This document shows, piece after piece, positions 1 to 11,936 of a stretch of DNA of 64,000 nt. The position numbers and the translations under genes were made by a program. Source of the stretch: Paraspadella gotoi (lineage: Eukaryota > Chaetognatha); assembly GCA_051294375.1 (NCBI GenBank), contig CM119263.1:10222620-10286619 (forward strand), given 5' to 3'. Numbering within the stretch: position 1 is the stretch's first letter; every line of letters starts with the position of its first letter. The notes beneath the pieces are model-generated. The model did not search any database, was not told the DNA's origin, and saw only the letters and a list, made by a program, of their open reading frames with translations.

Positions 1-540
1 GCGCTAACCTTCGCGTTTCCTGGCAGATAAAAAAAAAGGAAAAGGAAGGGAAGGAAAGATAAGGAAGGGAATTAAAAAGAAATAAATGACAGTGGAAAGA
101 GAGAGGGGAGAAAAGAAGGGTCTCTGGGGAGGGAGACGGGGAGAGAGAGAGAGAGATGAGAGCAGAGAGAGAGAGAAGAGAGAGAGACGTAGAGAAGAGG
201 AGAAGAGAGAGAGAGAGAGAGAGAGGAAGAGAGAGAGAGAGAGAGAGACGAGAGAGTAGGAGAGATGAGAGGGAAAAATCGTCTCTTCAAATCAAGAAAT
301 TCCGAATTCTTCAACGAGGAATGGATATTGCTATTCTTTTTCCTCTCTCACTCATCTTACATTCTTCATTCTTCTCCTTGAGATGAGGGTGAGAGAGGAG
401 GAGAGCAGAGAGAGAGAGAGAGGGAGAGAAGATGTAGTAGAAGGAGAGAGAGAGGAGAGAGAGGAGAGGAGAGGAGAGAGGGAGGGGAGAGAGAGAGAGA
501 GAGAAACCGCTGGAGAGAAAGAGAGTCAATACATCTTTAT
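1..540. repeat. GA-rich low-complexity DNA
   Basis: The plus strand is almost entirely purine, with (GA)n runs at about 140-260 and 405-510 broken by short mixed sequence. Open frames on both strands translate only to Arg/Glu or Ser/Leu repeats and are not genes. Confidence 0.9.
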
Positions 541-1047
541 CTCCCTTTTTTACTTCTAAAAAATCTGGAAATATGATCTTATTTGTTTGATATTTTATTA
601 GATAATATATAACTATTCTGTATTCCAATCGATTTCACAAATTGCCAAAATGGTGAGGTCATTATTGGATCGAGCTTGGAAATTACGGGGTTCATGGGTC
701 AATTGCCATTAATTGGAGTTGTTTGGTGAGGTTTGGCTCGAATTAAATCTCGAAAAGGAATGTGCTTCTGTATTTTCCGTTCGATAAAACTAACGAACAT
801 GTTGGTTTTTTGTAATATAAACGAGATTCGTTTTTAAACAATTCAATTTAATCCATTCCATCGCGGTTTTAATACTGTCACGAGAAAACTCGCTTTGTTT
901 TATTGGGATCGAACTAATTTAATTTTATCAAATTCTTTTCAGACGGACGTCACAATTCTCGGTCATTTCAAACGAGAGTGGAAACTTCACTTGAATTTGA
1001 ATTAAAGAGTTGGGAAGGAATTAATGGAAAAGTTCTGAGCTCAAGAG

Positions 1048-1084
<37 letters not shown>

Positions 1085-1985
1085 TTGAGGAAAACGACTG
1101 CGGGGACAAAAGACGATGGCGACGAAGTCAGCGACCTATAAGACAACCAGGCCAACAGAAAACGACAATGAAAGACGACGACATGGCGATTAAAAGCAAC
1201 GGCACAGATAATGACCCCGCTCTCAATGTTGATATTTAGGTGGACTTTTGTGACCGCAACAACAATAACGACAATGAGACCGACAACAACAACATCGTCG
1301 CCATCGTGCGACAGAAAAAGCGAATGACGCGAGGCTTTTGACGTCGATGTCGTCAACGACCTCCGTGCGACGAAGCGTGACTGTGGACGCTACGACCGAG
1401 ACGCCTGACGCCTGACGACTGGCGAGACTTTCTTTTGCTATTGTGAGATTAGGCGGGAGCGATTTAGAGCGATGAGTTGCATTTGTTAAGAGCGATCGAG
1501 TGGGATAAGTAAAATTAAGCAAAAGCGATTGGGAGAGGCTTAAGTCTCAGGCGTAATTAAAAATTAAAACTTGAAAGTGATTGAGAGCAACAAATGTTTT
1601 TTTTGGTTTTAAGTGATGAAAATGTTTCGCGGCGATTGTTAGCGATTACTTTATGGAGTGAAGCGAGAGCGTCGACCATAATTGCAATCTAGATTAAAAG
1701 GGGCGGTTCGAATGAAATAAAATTTAATGGTTTTTTAAATATTTATCGTTGATTCGCAGAAATAATAAAATGACTAGCGAAAAACCCAAAGTAAAGAGGA
1801 ATATATTTATGTACGAACGCAAAACAAAGAAAGGGAAAAAGAAATGAGACAAAAAGATAAAAAAAGTCATTGACAATCGATTCACAATTAAGTCGCAATC
1901 GATTCGTTGTTTCTGAAGGGGAAACAAATTAATTCTAACGGAAGAACTTGCGTCGGGAAATTCTCTGACTCAAAGCACTTGCACT
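541..1985. other. AT-rich intergenic DNA with a (GAC)n tract
   Basis: Mostly unremarkable AT-rich sequence. A (GAC)n run at about 1048-1085 sits in a plus-strand frame that stays open to a TAG at about 1237-1239, giving an Asp run followed by about 50 mixed hydrophilic residues ending in NDPALNVDI. The frame begins after a TGA with only a weak AG acceptor (about 1038). The sequence after the TAG also stays coding-like in the same frame, which suggests that GAC/AAC-derived composition, not a gene, explains it. Nothing else is seen. Confidence 0.4.
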
Positions 1986-2073
1986 CTTTCTCTCTTTCTT
2001 TCTTTCTTTCCTTCTTTCTTTCTTTTTTTCTTTCTATCTTTCCTTCTTTCTTTCTTTTTTTTCTTTCTTTCGT

Positions 2074-2124
<51 letters not shown>

Positions 2125-2130
2125 CTCTCT
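1986..2130. repeat. (CTTT)n microsatellite
   Basis: A CTTT tetranucleotide run with occasional CCTT and TTTT interruptions, pyrimidine-only on the plus strand. Between 2131 and 3000 I see only AT-rich DNA, a short weak frame at 2248-2445 starting MFRLSPRRDAT with no supporting signal, and a (GCT)(GAT)n run at about 2671-2702. Confidence 0.92.
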
Positions 2131-2998
2131 TTCTCCCCCCTTTTTCTATGTCTTTATTTTTTATATTTCTTTTTGTTTCTTTCTCCCCATCCTTTTTTAC
2201 AACCGCCATGAAACATCGAGGGACTTAAACCCAAACTGAGAAGATTTATGTTTCGACTTTCGCCGCGAAGAGACGCCACGGTCGCCCCGGGCGTCACCAG
2301 TGGAAACAAAACGACAAGGGACGAGAGCAACGACGTCAACTTATTCTGTCAGCAACGATGGAAACCAAAACAAAATAACAAAACAAGAATGAGAAAAAAC
2401 AAAGACTACGAATTAAAAAAATGTTTCTTAAGCGAAACGAATTGAAAAGTGAAACGCAATAAACACAGAAATAAACCAGAAATCTAGACGAATAAGTTTA
2501 TTTTATGTTTTATAAATTACTCAATGCCTTACTTAAAAATTTCAACGAGAACAAATAAAAAAAAGAGCATTGGCAAAAGAGCAAACTAAATAGAAACAGT
2601 TCCGCTAAGAAAGGAAACCAAAAATCTGAGAAAGAATGTTAAGAAGATGTTCCTTTCTGCATGATGCTCCTGCTGCTGATGATGATGATGATGATGATGA
2701 TAAAGACGAGGAAGTTGCCTTATTGGCTTACTTTGCTAATGATTACGGAGAAAAGCTACTTAACAAAACACTAAATTAATTTAAAATTAGTTAATTCCCT
2801 TTAAAATTTTCGCCTAATGAAGTTGAACAGGGGCGACTCGCTCTCATCAGAAAAAACAACAAAGAGAGAAAGAAAAACAAAGAATGAGAGTGAGAGAGAG
2901 AGTGAGAGGAAGGGGAAAGAGAGGAAGCGTATTAGCGAACATCGATTAGGCAACAATTTCTTCCTCTAGCCTTTTGCTTTTGTAGTTATGCAAATAGA

Positions 2999-3001
<3 letters not shown>

Positions 3002-3077
<76 letters not shown>
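3002..3077. repeat. (GA)n microsatellite
   Basis: An essentially perfect (GA)n run of about 75 bases. Confidence 0.95.
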
Positions 3078-3180
3078 TTTTTTTCGCCAATGCCTATTGA
3101 CAGCGCCATTAGAGTTTTCCCTCACGTTCGTCTCCAATCGAATTTTTTCTTCGACTGAAACGAAAAGATTGTTTTTGTCT

Positions 3181-3304
3181 CTTCAACTGATATAATGATA
3201 TAATGATAATGATAATGATAATGATAATCAGCTTAAGAAAAATGTTTAATGTCTTCAACTGATATAATGATATAATGATAATCAGCTTAAGAAAAATGTT
3301 TAAT
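3181..3304. repeat. two-copy tandem repeat with variable GATAAT core
   Basis: The string TCTTCAACTGATATAATGAT begins at 3180 and again near 3253, and each copy ends in ATCAGCTTAAGAAAAATGTT. The copies differ in the number of internal GATAAT units (more in the first). This is a small tandem duplication with a microsatellite core. Confidence 0.85.
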
Positions 3305-3587
3305 TATTTGGAATCACACGCTGCTTTCTTCGTACGAACTTTCTTTTCTGTTCTTTCTTTCAGTGAACCCAAAGGAAATCGAAATGAGAGAAAAGAAATT
3401 ATTTAAAAGAACGAAAGAAAGAGAAAAAGAAGAGAGATAAAAAGACAGAAAGACAGAAAAAAAATAAAGAAGAGAAAGAAACAAAGAAACAAAGAAAGAA
3501 AGAAATAAGAAAAATACAATCGAGAGATTGAAATTAAAAGGTCGACGACATTGAATTTAATTCTCGCCGTCTGCGCCGTTCTCTCGG

Positions 3588-3588
<1 letters not shown>

Positions 3589-3654
<66 letters not shown>

Positions 3655-3680
3655 CTCTCTCTCTCTCTCTCTCTCATCTC
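3589..3680. repeat. (CT)n microsatellite
   Basis: A CT dinucleotide run with a few interruptions. The following 3700-4080 is AT-rich with small repeated CGTCAGTCTC words near 3850-3900 and nothing gene-like. Confidence 0.93.
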
Positions 3681-4098
3681 CTTCTTCTCTCTCGCGTTCA
3701 CTTCAACAGAGATAGAGCGCCAACTCATGCCACCTCAATCTTGCCACGCCCACTTAATCTGCAGCCATCTTTCAATATCTCATCCCAATCGTCTTCATTC
3801 TACCTTTTTAATTTAAGGATGTCTCACTTCTCTAACGTAAGTCTCCCGTCAGTCTCGCGTCACTTTAAAGTCACGCTGACATCACGCTAGCGTCAGTCTC
3901 CTCCAGGCGACTCTCTTATAGGCGAAAGGATCAACGACCTCGAAAATAAACTCGAGCAAATATTTTTTCCCCCTTTTCTTAATTCTTATGATGACGCTTT
4001 TTATCTAATACTTTATTTCTCAACTTTTCAAAAATCTCCTTTGTTCATTTTTCTAATTTCAGCGAAAGAGAGACAGATAGTCAACGATAGAGAGAGAG

Positions 4099-4416
4099 NN
4101 NNNNNNNNNNNNNNNNNNNNNNNNNNNNNNNNNNNNNNNNNNNNNNNNNNNNNNNNNNNNNNNNNNNNNNNNNNNNNNNNNNNNNNNNNNNNNNNNNNNN
4201 NNNNNNNNNNNNNNNNNNNNNNNNNNNNNNNNNNNNNNNNNNNNNNNNNNNNNNNNNNNNNNNNNNNNNNNNNNNNNNNNNNNNNNNNNNNNNNNNNNNN
4301 NNNNNNNNNNNNNNNNNNNNNNNNNNNNNNNNNNNNNNNNNNNNNNNNNNNNNNNNNNNNNNNNNNNNNNNNNNNNNNNNNNNNNNNNNNNNNNNNNNNN
4401 NNNNNNNNNNNNNNNN
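4099..4416. other. assembly gap, 318 N
   Basis: A run of 318 undetermined bases, preceded by GA repeat. Confidence 0.99.
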
Positions 4417-7400
4417 TGTGACGTTTTTCGTCACATACAGATAGAGATAAATGTTGTCATTAAGTCGAGAGTGAGAGACTGAGCGAGAAAAAGGAAGAAA
4501 GAAAAACTCATTCCCGGTAAGCCATGAAAAATTCATAAGCCGCTCCAAGACGGTAAGAGAGAGAGAAAGAGTAAAGAGAGAAAGGAAAGAAAAGAGAAGA
4601 AAGAGGTGAAGAAGATAAGAAACGAAAGAAAGAAGAAAAATAGCGCGAGAGTATGAAGCCTAAACGAGAGCAAAGAAAGAAAGAAAGAGAGAAAGAAAGA
4701 CGGAAAGAAGGGAAGAAGAAAGAAGGAGAAGAAAACGACAAAGATTGTCAAACTTCCCCCCAACTCCCCTTCTTCCTCCTCTGCTATTACGTTCCCAGCT
4801 CACGTGCTTTTCTGTTTTCCTCGACCGGAGAAAAGTGTGAGAGAAAAAGCAAAATCGAAAAAAAGTAAAAAAAAATAAGAAGAAGAAGACGAAGAAAGAA
4901 GAAGAAGTGGAAGAAGAAGAAGAAGAAGAAGGAAGAAGAGAAGAAGAAGAAGAAAGAAGAACGAAGACTAGCAAAGGAGAGGAGATTTTTAAGAATTCAA
5001 GTCTCGGTTCGGGAGCAGAGTCTCTCAAAATTTAATTTTCTTCCAATTTCGTCAGTTGGTGAATTTCTATGTTATGTAGTAATGCATTAATATAGATGGC
5101 ATAAGTAGATGGCAATAAATGACTAAAAGTTTTGATGTCGAATTATCATTCGCTGTTGACTTTGTGAATCTTTTGGTCGCCGTATCTGGTTGTACAAAAT
5201 TTGTTTGTCTTTTCATTAATCTTATATATCATTGTAGCTTATGATATGCGGTTCAGTTTTTCCTTTTTTTTTTGCTATTTCTTTTGGGAAAAGCGTTTAA
5301 ATCAGACTCTCGGAAAAGAATAGATTACAAAGACAGATTTGAATGGCAAAATGCCGGCTCGGCAACCGCAGCGCCGCCCGGAAGGCCGTGACGGCAGCCG
5401 CGAGCCGTTTGCGGCCACCGTTGCCGGTATCTGCCGCAGACCGCCGAGCGGCCGAAAAGGACGTAGGAGAAGGAGAAGCATTCCGCAGTTTTGAATTCTA
5501 TTAACACCTTAGTAAAAGGCAGTATATAAAAACACTAAACAATTTCTCTCTCTCTCTCTCTCTCCTCTCTCTTCTCTCTTCTCTCTCTCTCTCTCTGAGG
5601 CATTATACTGAACTTGTGCGCGGACCCAATTTCTGGTCACTCTATTGTTTCCGAGCTGCCGGCTATGTGTTTTGCCTCGGTCCGGCGGCTCACGGTCCGC
5701 GGACCCGCTCGCCGAGACCTTGACCCGACGGCGTCATTGCTCGTTCTCTTCTCTTCTCTTCTCTTCCCGGAGTCCCCCGCGGAATTCCGAGACATCAATA
5801 CGGTGATGCGATCCGGGACAGGGAATTTCCGCCCGATTTGATGCTAATTTTAAAGAGTTAAAAAAATATAGTTTGTATCATATTTGTATTGAACTAAGTT
5901 CGCTGAGAGGGTGCGCTGTCGGTTGTGACAAACTAACTTTCAAAAGGGCTAGATTAATTTGAAATTTTTTTTTTAAAAGTCATTCTTGATTGGTTAAAAC
6001 CAAGACCCACAACTAAAATAATTTTTTTGTGTTTGCCAAAACCTATTTCCTTTAAGATGAGGTTAATGTTTCTAAAATATTTTTATTAAGAGATGAATTA
6101 AGACAAGATAATCTTAATTTTTTTGCTGCTTTGTCTCATTAAGCGCAGTTATGTACAAAAACTTAAAAAAGGATTAACCAATTACATTTGATACAATGTA
6201 CAAATTAAAAAATACATTTTAAATATAATGAGCATAAATATTTGCGAAAACGCCATAAAGGAGGGGAAAAATCCACATACAATTTACTGACATATTCGAG
6301 GGAATTGAGGCGGAAGGTAGAGTTTTTTAAAACACATAACATTTATGTATTTTCCACGCAGTTTTAAGGGGCCATCCATCACTTTACAAGATAATGGACC
6401 ATAGCAAGGTCCCTGCAAGCTTTCAATCAAGACTTCTCTCACAGTCTTCGTTTGATTCACTCCAGAGGTACCTGGGGCTTCCCTATCACGATGAATGGGT
6501 ATAAGTATTTCATAGCGAATGTGTTCAATTGTATGCTGTTTGTGTGTCGGGGTGAGACGAAAGAGAGAGATAGAGTTTTTGGGCTTCCGGCGAGGTTTAA
6601 TTGAGAAAAGGACAGCCTCAGGTCATTTTACATGGAAGTTGAGAGAGAATTAAAAAAGTTTTAGTGATCAAAATATTATTTTTCAAGTACCTGCTTTTGT
6701 TACACCGACATAAACATCGATGTCTTTAATTTCATTATTGACAATGGTTTTATTCTATCGCATTGTAGCTGAGGGTGAAATTGTTTGCGTCGCACTCCAA
6801 CTTTTTTTTGTCAGAGCCGAAAGGATAGAGTGGATGGGCAGTCGAAACAAACGCCATGGAAAAGGATGCCAAATCAGGCGATCTCGTACGGGCAATTTTT
6901 AAGCCTGATGCCAGCTTTCTCGGACTGTCTTTCTCTGTTTTACGTTGGAGCCAAGCCAAACACAAGTCCAACAGTAAGCCCAGCACGGTTTCACTTTGCA
7001 GAGTTATTCTGTGAGAAAATATTTTTTACATAATCTCCGATAAGCAGATCCGGCTAAAAATCAGAAATAGAAGTTATATCATAGTAAGTATCTTACTTCT
7101 TGCGTGTGTATCCCATTTCCAGAAGTCCTTCTTTCAGGAACACTGCTCGCCATAACGTTCTTGCCCTAGAAGCTTGGCGAAGGGGCTAGACGCAAGCTCA
7201 TGTTTTCTATGACCACACTCCGAGACATTATTTTCAAAATTTGGTGCATCAATAAAAAGTAACGCGCGACAAACAACTATTTAATCACGTTTTTGGGTGT
7301 CACTGCCATTTCGACTGAAGGTCTTGAATGTGATTGTTTTATTTGTTTTGAGAGACATTTTCTTGATTTTTCTATTAAAAGTTATTGTAAAAAATGAGAG

Positions 7401-8018
7401 GAGCAGTCGCCAGGGATAATAGAAGAATAAATTTTGGCAAAATGAGACCTTGTGATAATAATTATTGTTTGATCGAGAAAATATCCTCGTTTTCGGTTAA
7501 TGTTCGTTGTCTGTTGTTATTAATTCTTGTTCCAAAACAAAAAGGCAGCGATTCCGGGAGAGCGCACGACTCGCCCCTGCCGAGAAGGCCATATGCTCGT
7601 TCGTCGGTCACTTCGTTCCCGTCGCTCCATCCCGTCGTCGTGTGTATGGCCCCCCGGCTGCCAACAATTACAAAAATAAAGAAAAATAGCCCATCCCGTC
7701 GATCGAAACTGGTCCTCCGGACGGTCGTACCTATTGGATCGCGGATTTCTCCTGATCAGAGATAATTTGTCTCCGGATCGCGACGCCTTGAGTCCCGTGG
7801 GCGGCCGGCCAACAGATTGTGGCCGGCCGAAGGTGTCGCCTGCGGCCATGGTGAACCAAGAAGGTCGGTGGCCGGCACAGCCGAATGGCATTGCACGTCG
7901 CCGGACAGAATCCCGAGTGATAAACCCGATGCTCGTCTGCTTGTCGTCGTCTCTCTCTCCTCTTCTCGTCGCTCCGTCTGCTCTCTCGTCCTCTCCTCTC
8001 TCTGCCCGCCTTCTCTGC

Positions 8019-8043
8019 NNNNNNNNNNNNNNNNNNNNNNNNN
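8019..8043. other. assembly gap, 25 N, at the palindrome centre
   Basis: Exactly 25 N. The bases on the two sides are reverse complements of each other (the C/T-rich stretch before the gap excepted), so the gap is the axis of the palindrome. Confidence 0.98.
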
Positions 8044-8699
8044 ATGGTGTCCGGCCACCGAGCCTTTTGTTCACCATGGCCGGACCACTTCGGCCGGCCA
8101 ATCTTTGCCGCCGGGACTCAAGGTCGCGGATCGGGAGAAATTATCTCTGATCAGGAGAAATCCGCGGATCAATAGGACGACGTCCGGAGACAGTGATCGC
8201 GGATGGCTATTTTTTTTTGTATTGTTGACCCCAACAACGACGACGATGACGAGACGACGACGATGACGACGAGAGCATATGGTTTCAGTCGATCGTTCCG
8301 AATGCTCTTTTTTGAAACAAGATTAATAACAAACAACACAACAACATTAACGAAACAGATATTTTTTCGATCAAACAATAATTATTTTTTACACAGGCTC
8401 ATTTTCCAAATTTATTTCTTATTATTGGATCTCCTCTCATTTTTACAATAAAAATTTTTAATGAAAATCAAAAATGTCTCAAACAAATAAAAAAATCATT
8501 CAAGACATCAGTCGAATGGCAGTGAACCACAGTGATAATGTTTTTGTCGGCTTACTTATTATCAATTTGGAAAATAATGTTGCAATTATCGACGTGATTC
8601 ATCATTAAAAAATGTTTTTTTTGAAACTCTAAAAATTATTCTCTCCTGGAAAAAATGCTACCAAAAATAAACTAAGATAATCGATAAGCAACTGAAGGA

Positions 8700-9113
8700 A
8701 TGAAATGTTTTCTTCCGCGACTACCTTTGGGTGGTATAGAAAACATGAGTTGGTCTACCCTTGAAGCTTACTGGGCAAAAGTTATGCGAGCAGTGTTACC
8801 GAAAGAACTTCTGGAATGGGATACGACACGCAGAAGTAAGTACTTAACTATGAATAAACTTTCTATTCTGATTTTTAGCCGGATCTGCTTATCGGAGAAT
8901 TTATGTAAAAATATTTCTCACTGAAAATCTGCAAATAAACCATGCTGGCTTCCTGTGGATTGTGTTTGGGCTGGTCCAAGTAAAAGAAAGACAGTCGAGA
9001 AGCGCTGGCATCAGGCTTAGAAAATTGGCCCGTAGAAAATTCGACCTGATTTGGCCATCCTTTCATGGCGTTTGTTTGCATGCCCATCATCTCATCCTTG
9101 CTTGGCTCTGACA
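8700..9113 (+). CDS. candidate two-exon fragment in the right palindrome arm (unrecognised)
   Basis: A frame starting at 8700 reads MKCFLPRLPLGGIENMSWST and continues to TTRR, where GTAAGT at 8836 makes a good donor. A 43-base intron would end at TTTTTAG (8878), and the frame continues after splicing to a TGA at 9111-9113. The mirror copy on the left arm (about 6830-7250) keeps both splice-like borders but has several frameshifts. I recognise no domain. The second part reads differently in the two arms, so I trust only the splice borders and the first exon, and those weakly. It could equally be a transposon remnant. Confidence 0.3.
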
Positions 9114-9263
9114 AAAAAAGTTGGTAGTGCGAGAAATTATTTACATCCAGCTACAATCATAGATAAAACCATTGTCAATAATGAAATTAAAGACATCGAT
9201 GTTTATGTCGGTGTAACAAACAGGTACTTGAAAAATAATATTTGGATCACTAAAACTTTTTAA
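9100..9263 (+). CDS. candidate exon fragment (unrecognised)
   Basis: A frame out of phase with the preceding fragment reads IDKTIVNNEIKDIDVYVGVT and then meets AG|GTACTT near 9222, a possible donor. The mirror copy at 6700-6760 preserves the same words. A one-base error between this piece and the fragment ending at 9113 could place both in one exon. No family recognised. Confidence 0.2.
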
Positions 9264-10215
9264 ATTCTCTCTCAACTTATGTAAATGACCTGAGGCTGTC
9301 CTTTTCTCAATTAACTGCCGGAAGCCCAAAACTCTATCTCTCTCTTTCTGCTCTCACACACACACACACAGACAATTGAAACATATTCCTTGAAATATTA
9401 TACCCACTTCATTGATAGGGAAGCCAGGTACTCTGGAGTGAATAAACGAGACTGTGAGAGAGTCTTGATTGAAAGCTTGCAGGCGCTTGCTTATGTCATT
9501 ATCTTGTAAGAGTGATGGAGGCCTTACAAAACTGCTGTCGTGAACAATAATAACAATGTTTATGTGTTTTAAAAATAAACTTCGCTCAATTCCTGAATAT
9601 TGTCAGTAAAGTTGTATGTTTAATTTTTCCCCCTTTTTGCGTTTTCGCAATATTTATGTCATTTATATTTAAAATGTATTTTTTATTTGTACATTGTATA
9701 AATGTAATTGTTAATTTTTTTAAAGTTTTGTACAACTGGCTTAATAGACAAGAGAAAAAAATTAAGATTTTGTTTATTCATTCTTAATAAAAATATTTTA
9801 GAACATTACCTCTTAAAGGAAATAGGTTTTGGCAAACACAAAAAAATTATTTAGTTTGTGGGTTGGTTTTACCAATAAGATGATTTTTAAAAAATTTCAA
9901 TTAATTAGCCTTTGAAAGTTAGTTGTCAACGACAGCCACCTCTACGAACTTAGTTCAATACAAATATGATAAAATATATTTTTAATCTTTAAATTAGCAT
10001 CAAATCGGGGAAATTCCTGTCCCGGATCGCTCCCTATTGATGTCCGGATTCCGCGGGGATCCGGGAAGAGAAGAGAAGAGAAGAGAAGAGAATGACCCGT
10101 CGGGGTCAGGTTCGGGACGGGTCCGCGACCTGAGCCGCGGACCGAGGAAAACAATAGCCGGCAGCCGGAAAACAATAGAGTGACCGAAATTGGGTCCGCA
10201 AAGTTCAAGTATATG

Positions 10216-10216
<1 letters not shown>

Positions 10217-10306
<90 letters not shown>
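10217..10306. repeat. (GA)n microsatellite
   Basis: A perfect (GA)n run of about 90 bases. The mirror position in the other arm (about 5546-5596) has a shorter, interrupted (CT)n. Confidence 0.95.
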
Positions 10307-10309
<3 letters not shown>

Positions 10310-10355
10310 TGTTTAGTGATTTTTATATACATGCCTTTTATAAGGTGTTAATAAT

Positions 10356-10542
10356 TCAAAATGCGAATCTCTCCTTCTCTATCTTTTCGCCGTCGGCGTC
10401 TGCGGCAGATACGGCAACGGTGGCCGCAACGGCTGCGGCTGCCGTCACGGCTTCGGCGGCGGCTGCGGTTGCGGCGGCCATTTTCATTAAATCTGCTTTG
10501 TAATCTATTTTTTCCGAGAGTTGATTAAACGCTTTTCCCAAA
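10356..10542 (-). CDS. candidate Ala-rich exon (unrecognised)
   Basis: On the minus strand a frame reads KAFNQLSEKIDYKADLMKMA, then an almost pure Ala/Val/Thr segment of about 30 residues, then ADADGEKIEKERFAF and a TGA at 10356-10358. The Ala block is written with varied codons (GCC, GCA, GCG, GCT), not one triplet repeat. The mirror copy at about 5290-5510 is the same sequence with inserted bases that break the frame, so this arm is the better version. A T-rich stretch upstream could be a polypyrimidine tract. Function unknown. Confidence 0.3.
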
Positions 10543-10842
10543 AAGAAATGCAAAAAAAAAAAAGGAAAAATCTGACGCATATATAAGTCAATGATATATA
10601 AGATTAATGAAAAGACAAACAAATTTGTAAACAGATAGCGACCAAAAGATTCACAAGTCAACAGCCTGATAATTCGACATCAAACTTTTAGTCATTTATG
10701 CCATCTACTTATGCCATCTATTTATGCCATCTACTACACCATAGAAATTCACCACTGACGAAATTGGAAGAAAATTAAATTTTGAGAGACTCTGCTCCGA
10801 CGAGCCTTGAATTCTTAAAATCTCACTCTCCTTTCTTAGTCT

Positions 10843-10894
10843 TCTTCTTCTTCTTCTTCTTCTTCTTCTTCTTCTTCTTCTTCTTCTTCTTCTT

Positions 10895-10925
<31 letters not shown>
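10843..10925. repeat. (TTC)n microsatellite
   Basis: A trinucleotide run of about 27 units, mirrored by an interrupted (GAA)n at about 4877-4970 in the left arm. Confidence 0.94.
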
Positions 10926-11079
10926 TTTTTTTTTTACTTTTTTTGATTTTCTTTTCTCACTTTTCTCGGTCGAGGAAACAGAAAAGGCACGTGAGTGGGA
11001 ACGTAATAAGAGAGAAGCAAGGGGAGTTGGGAGTTTGACATCTTTTCTTTTCTTCTCCTTCTTTCCTTCTTCCCTTCTT

Positions 11080-11115
11080 TCCTTCTTTCTTTCTCTCTTT
11101 CTTTCTTTCTTTCTC

Positions 11116-11214
<99 letters not shown>

Positions 11215-11220
11215 CTCTTT
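11080..11220. repeat. (CTTT)n microsatellite
   Basis: A long CTTT run with few interruptions at the outer edge of the right palindrome arm. The left arm has only about seven units of the complement. Confidence 0.94.
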
Positions 11221-11936
11221 CACTCACCCGAAATCAAAATGGCGGCGACGATGAAGAAGACGACGACGAAGAGCGAAGATCCGACGCCGAGTTTTTTATG
11301 AGCACAAGAGGAACGAATCGGTGCCGGATTGGACCACGCCGCCGCGGCGTCGCGAGTTTTCATTTTTGATTTTTCGACGCCGAAATCCGCGTCTCTCGGA
11401 CGACCGGCGTCCATCAACGGGCGGCGTCTCTCGACGCGAAGCGCGGCGTCGATCGATGACGCGGCAACGACGCCACGTCGACGACGACGACGTCCGCGAC
11501 GAAATCGGAGATCGAGCGTTTGGCGGGAAGATGAACCCGGGAGAGGGCGCGTCGAAAGGGGGCGTGTCGAGGAAAAGCGCCTGGGTTGAGAGGACGCAGG
11601 GGGAGACGAAGACGGCGCCGACGACGCCGACGACGCCGCGAGTTTATCTTCGTTTCCAAAGATGAAGAGTTCGAGATCGAGAAGATGAGATATTTCCGGC
11701 GAAGTTTCCGGCGGCGAGGATTCCGCCGGATCGATCTCGACCGATTCGGCGGCGTCAATCTCTGCGGAGACGGAATCCGCGTCGGCGAAAGAGTTTAATC
11801 GATTCCATTCGCCGGCGTTTTTCTCTTTGTCGTTGTTGTCGCGGTCGTCGTTACACTGGTTGACGACATTGTTTTTGGTGAGAGCCTCGTTTTCGGCCCC
11901 GTTGAATCTGGATATCCGCAGAAAGGAATTCTTCAT
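11220..11936 (-). CDS. candidate first coding exon of a membrane protein (unrecognised)
   Basis: The best frame in the window: 238 codons on the minus strand from an ATG at 11934-11936. The first ~100 residues are hydrophilic and acidic (for example AEIDAAESVEIDPAESSPPE), the next ~100 are Ser/Pro/Arg-rich, and the end is the hydrophobic run SSLFVVVFFIVAAILIS. Directly after that run the sequence GG|GTGAGT (donor at about 11228) would end the exon before the TGA. A C-rich acceptor-like TTTCTCAG lies 17 bases before the ATG, suggesting a 5' untranslated intron or trans-splice site. A cytoplasmic N-terminus followed by one membrane segment fits a type II membrane protein; that is inference. Downstream exons would lie inside the palindrome and are not visible. 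The block is GC- and CpG-rich compared with its surroundings. Confidence 0.45.
   Translation of the reverse strand: MKNSFLRISRFNGAENEALTKNNVVNQCNDDRDNNDKEKNAGEWNRLNSFADADSVSAEIDAAESVEIDPAESSPPETSPEISHLLDLELFIFGNEDKLAASSASSAPSSSPPASSQPRRFSSTRPLSTRPLPGSSSRQTLDLRFRRGRRRRRRGVVAASSIDAALRVERRRPLMDAGRPRDADFGVEKSKMKTRDAAAAWSNPAPIRSSCAHKKLGVGSSLFVVVFFIVAAILISGE

Larger units (their letters stand above)
4695..11075. repeat. giant imperfect palindrome around a 25-N gap
   Basis: The sequence at 4695-8018 is repeated as its reverse complement at 8044-11075. Anchors matched along the whole length include the Lys/Glu-type purine edge (4700/11080), the cacgtg-containing stretch (4800/10990), the Ala-rich GC block (5350/10440), the word GGAATTCCGAGACATCAATA region (5780/10050), the segment ending GACATCGATG (6720/9200), the CCGGATCTGC intron border (7040/8880) and the CTCCTGATCAGAGATAAT block (7750/8150). 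The arms differ mostly by one-base insertions and deletions, and the left arm is about 290 bases longer. A real inverted duplication is possible, but a read folded back on itself during gap filling explains the pattern better. Confidence 0.9.

Noticed and set aside
156-386. Open frames through GA and CT repeats giving Arg/Glu or Ser/Leu proteins (here and at about 40 other places)
   Set aside because: They consist of microsatellite translation, occur on both strands at once and have no gene signals.
4041-4548. Long frames across the gap at 4099-4416
   Set aside because: They are open only because undetermined bases contain no stop codons; the same applies to frames across the gaps near 22, 26.9, 27.1 and 27.6 kb.
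11321-11665. Plus-strand frames of 86-114 codons opposite the minus-strand membrane-protein exon
   Set aside because: They are shorter, Arg-rich mirror frames of CpG-rich codons, without splice or start context; the minus frame explains the block better.
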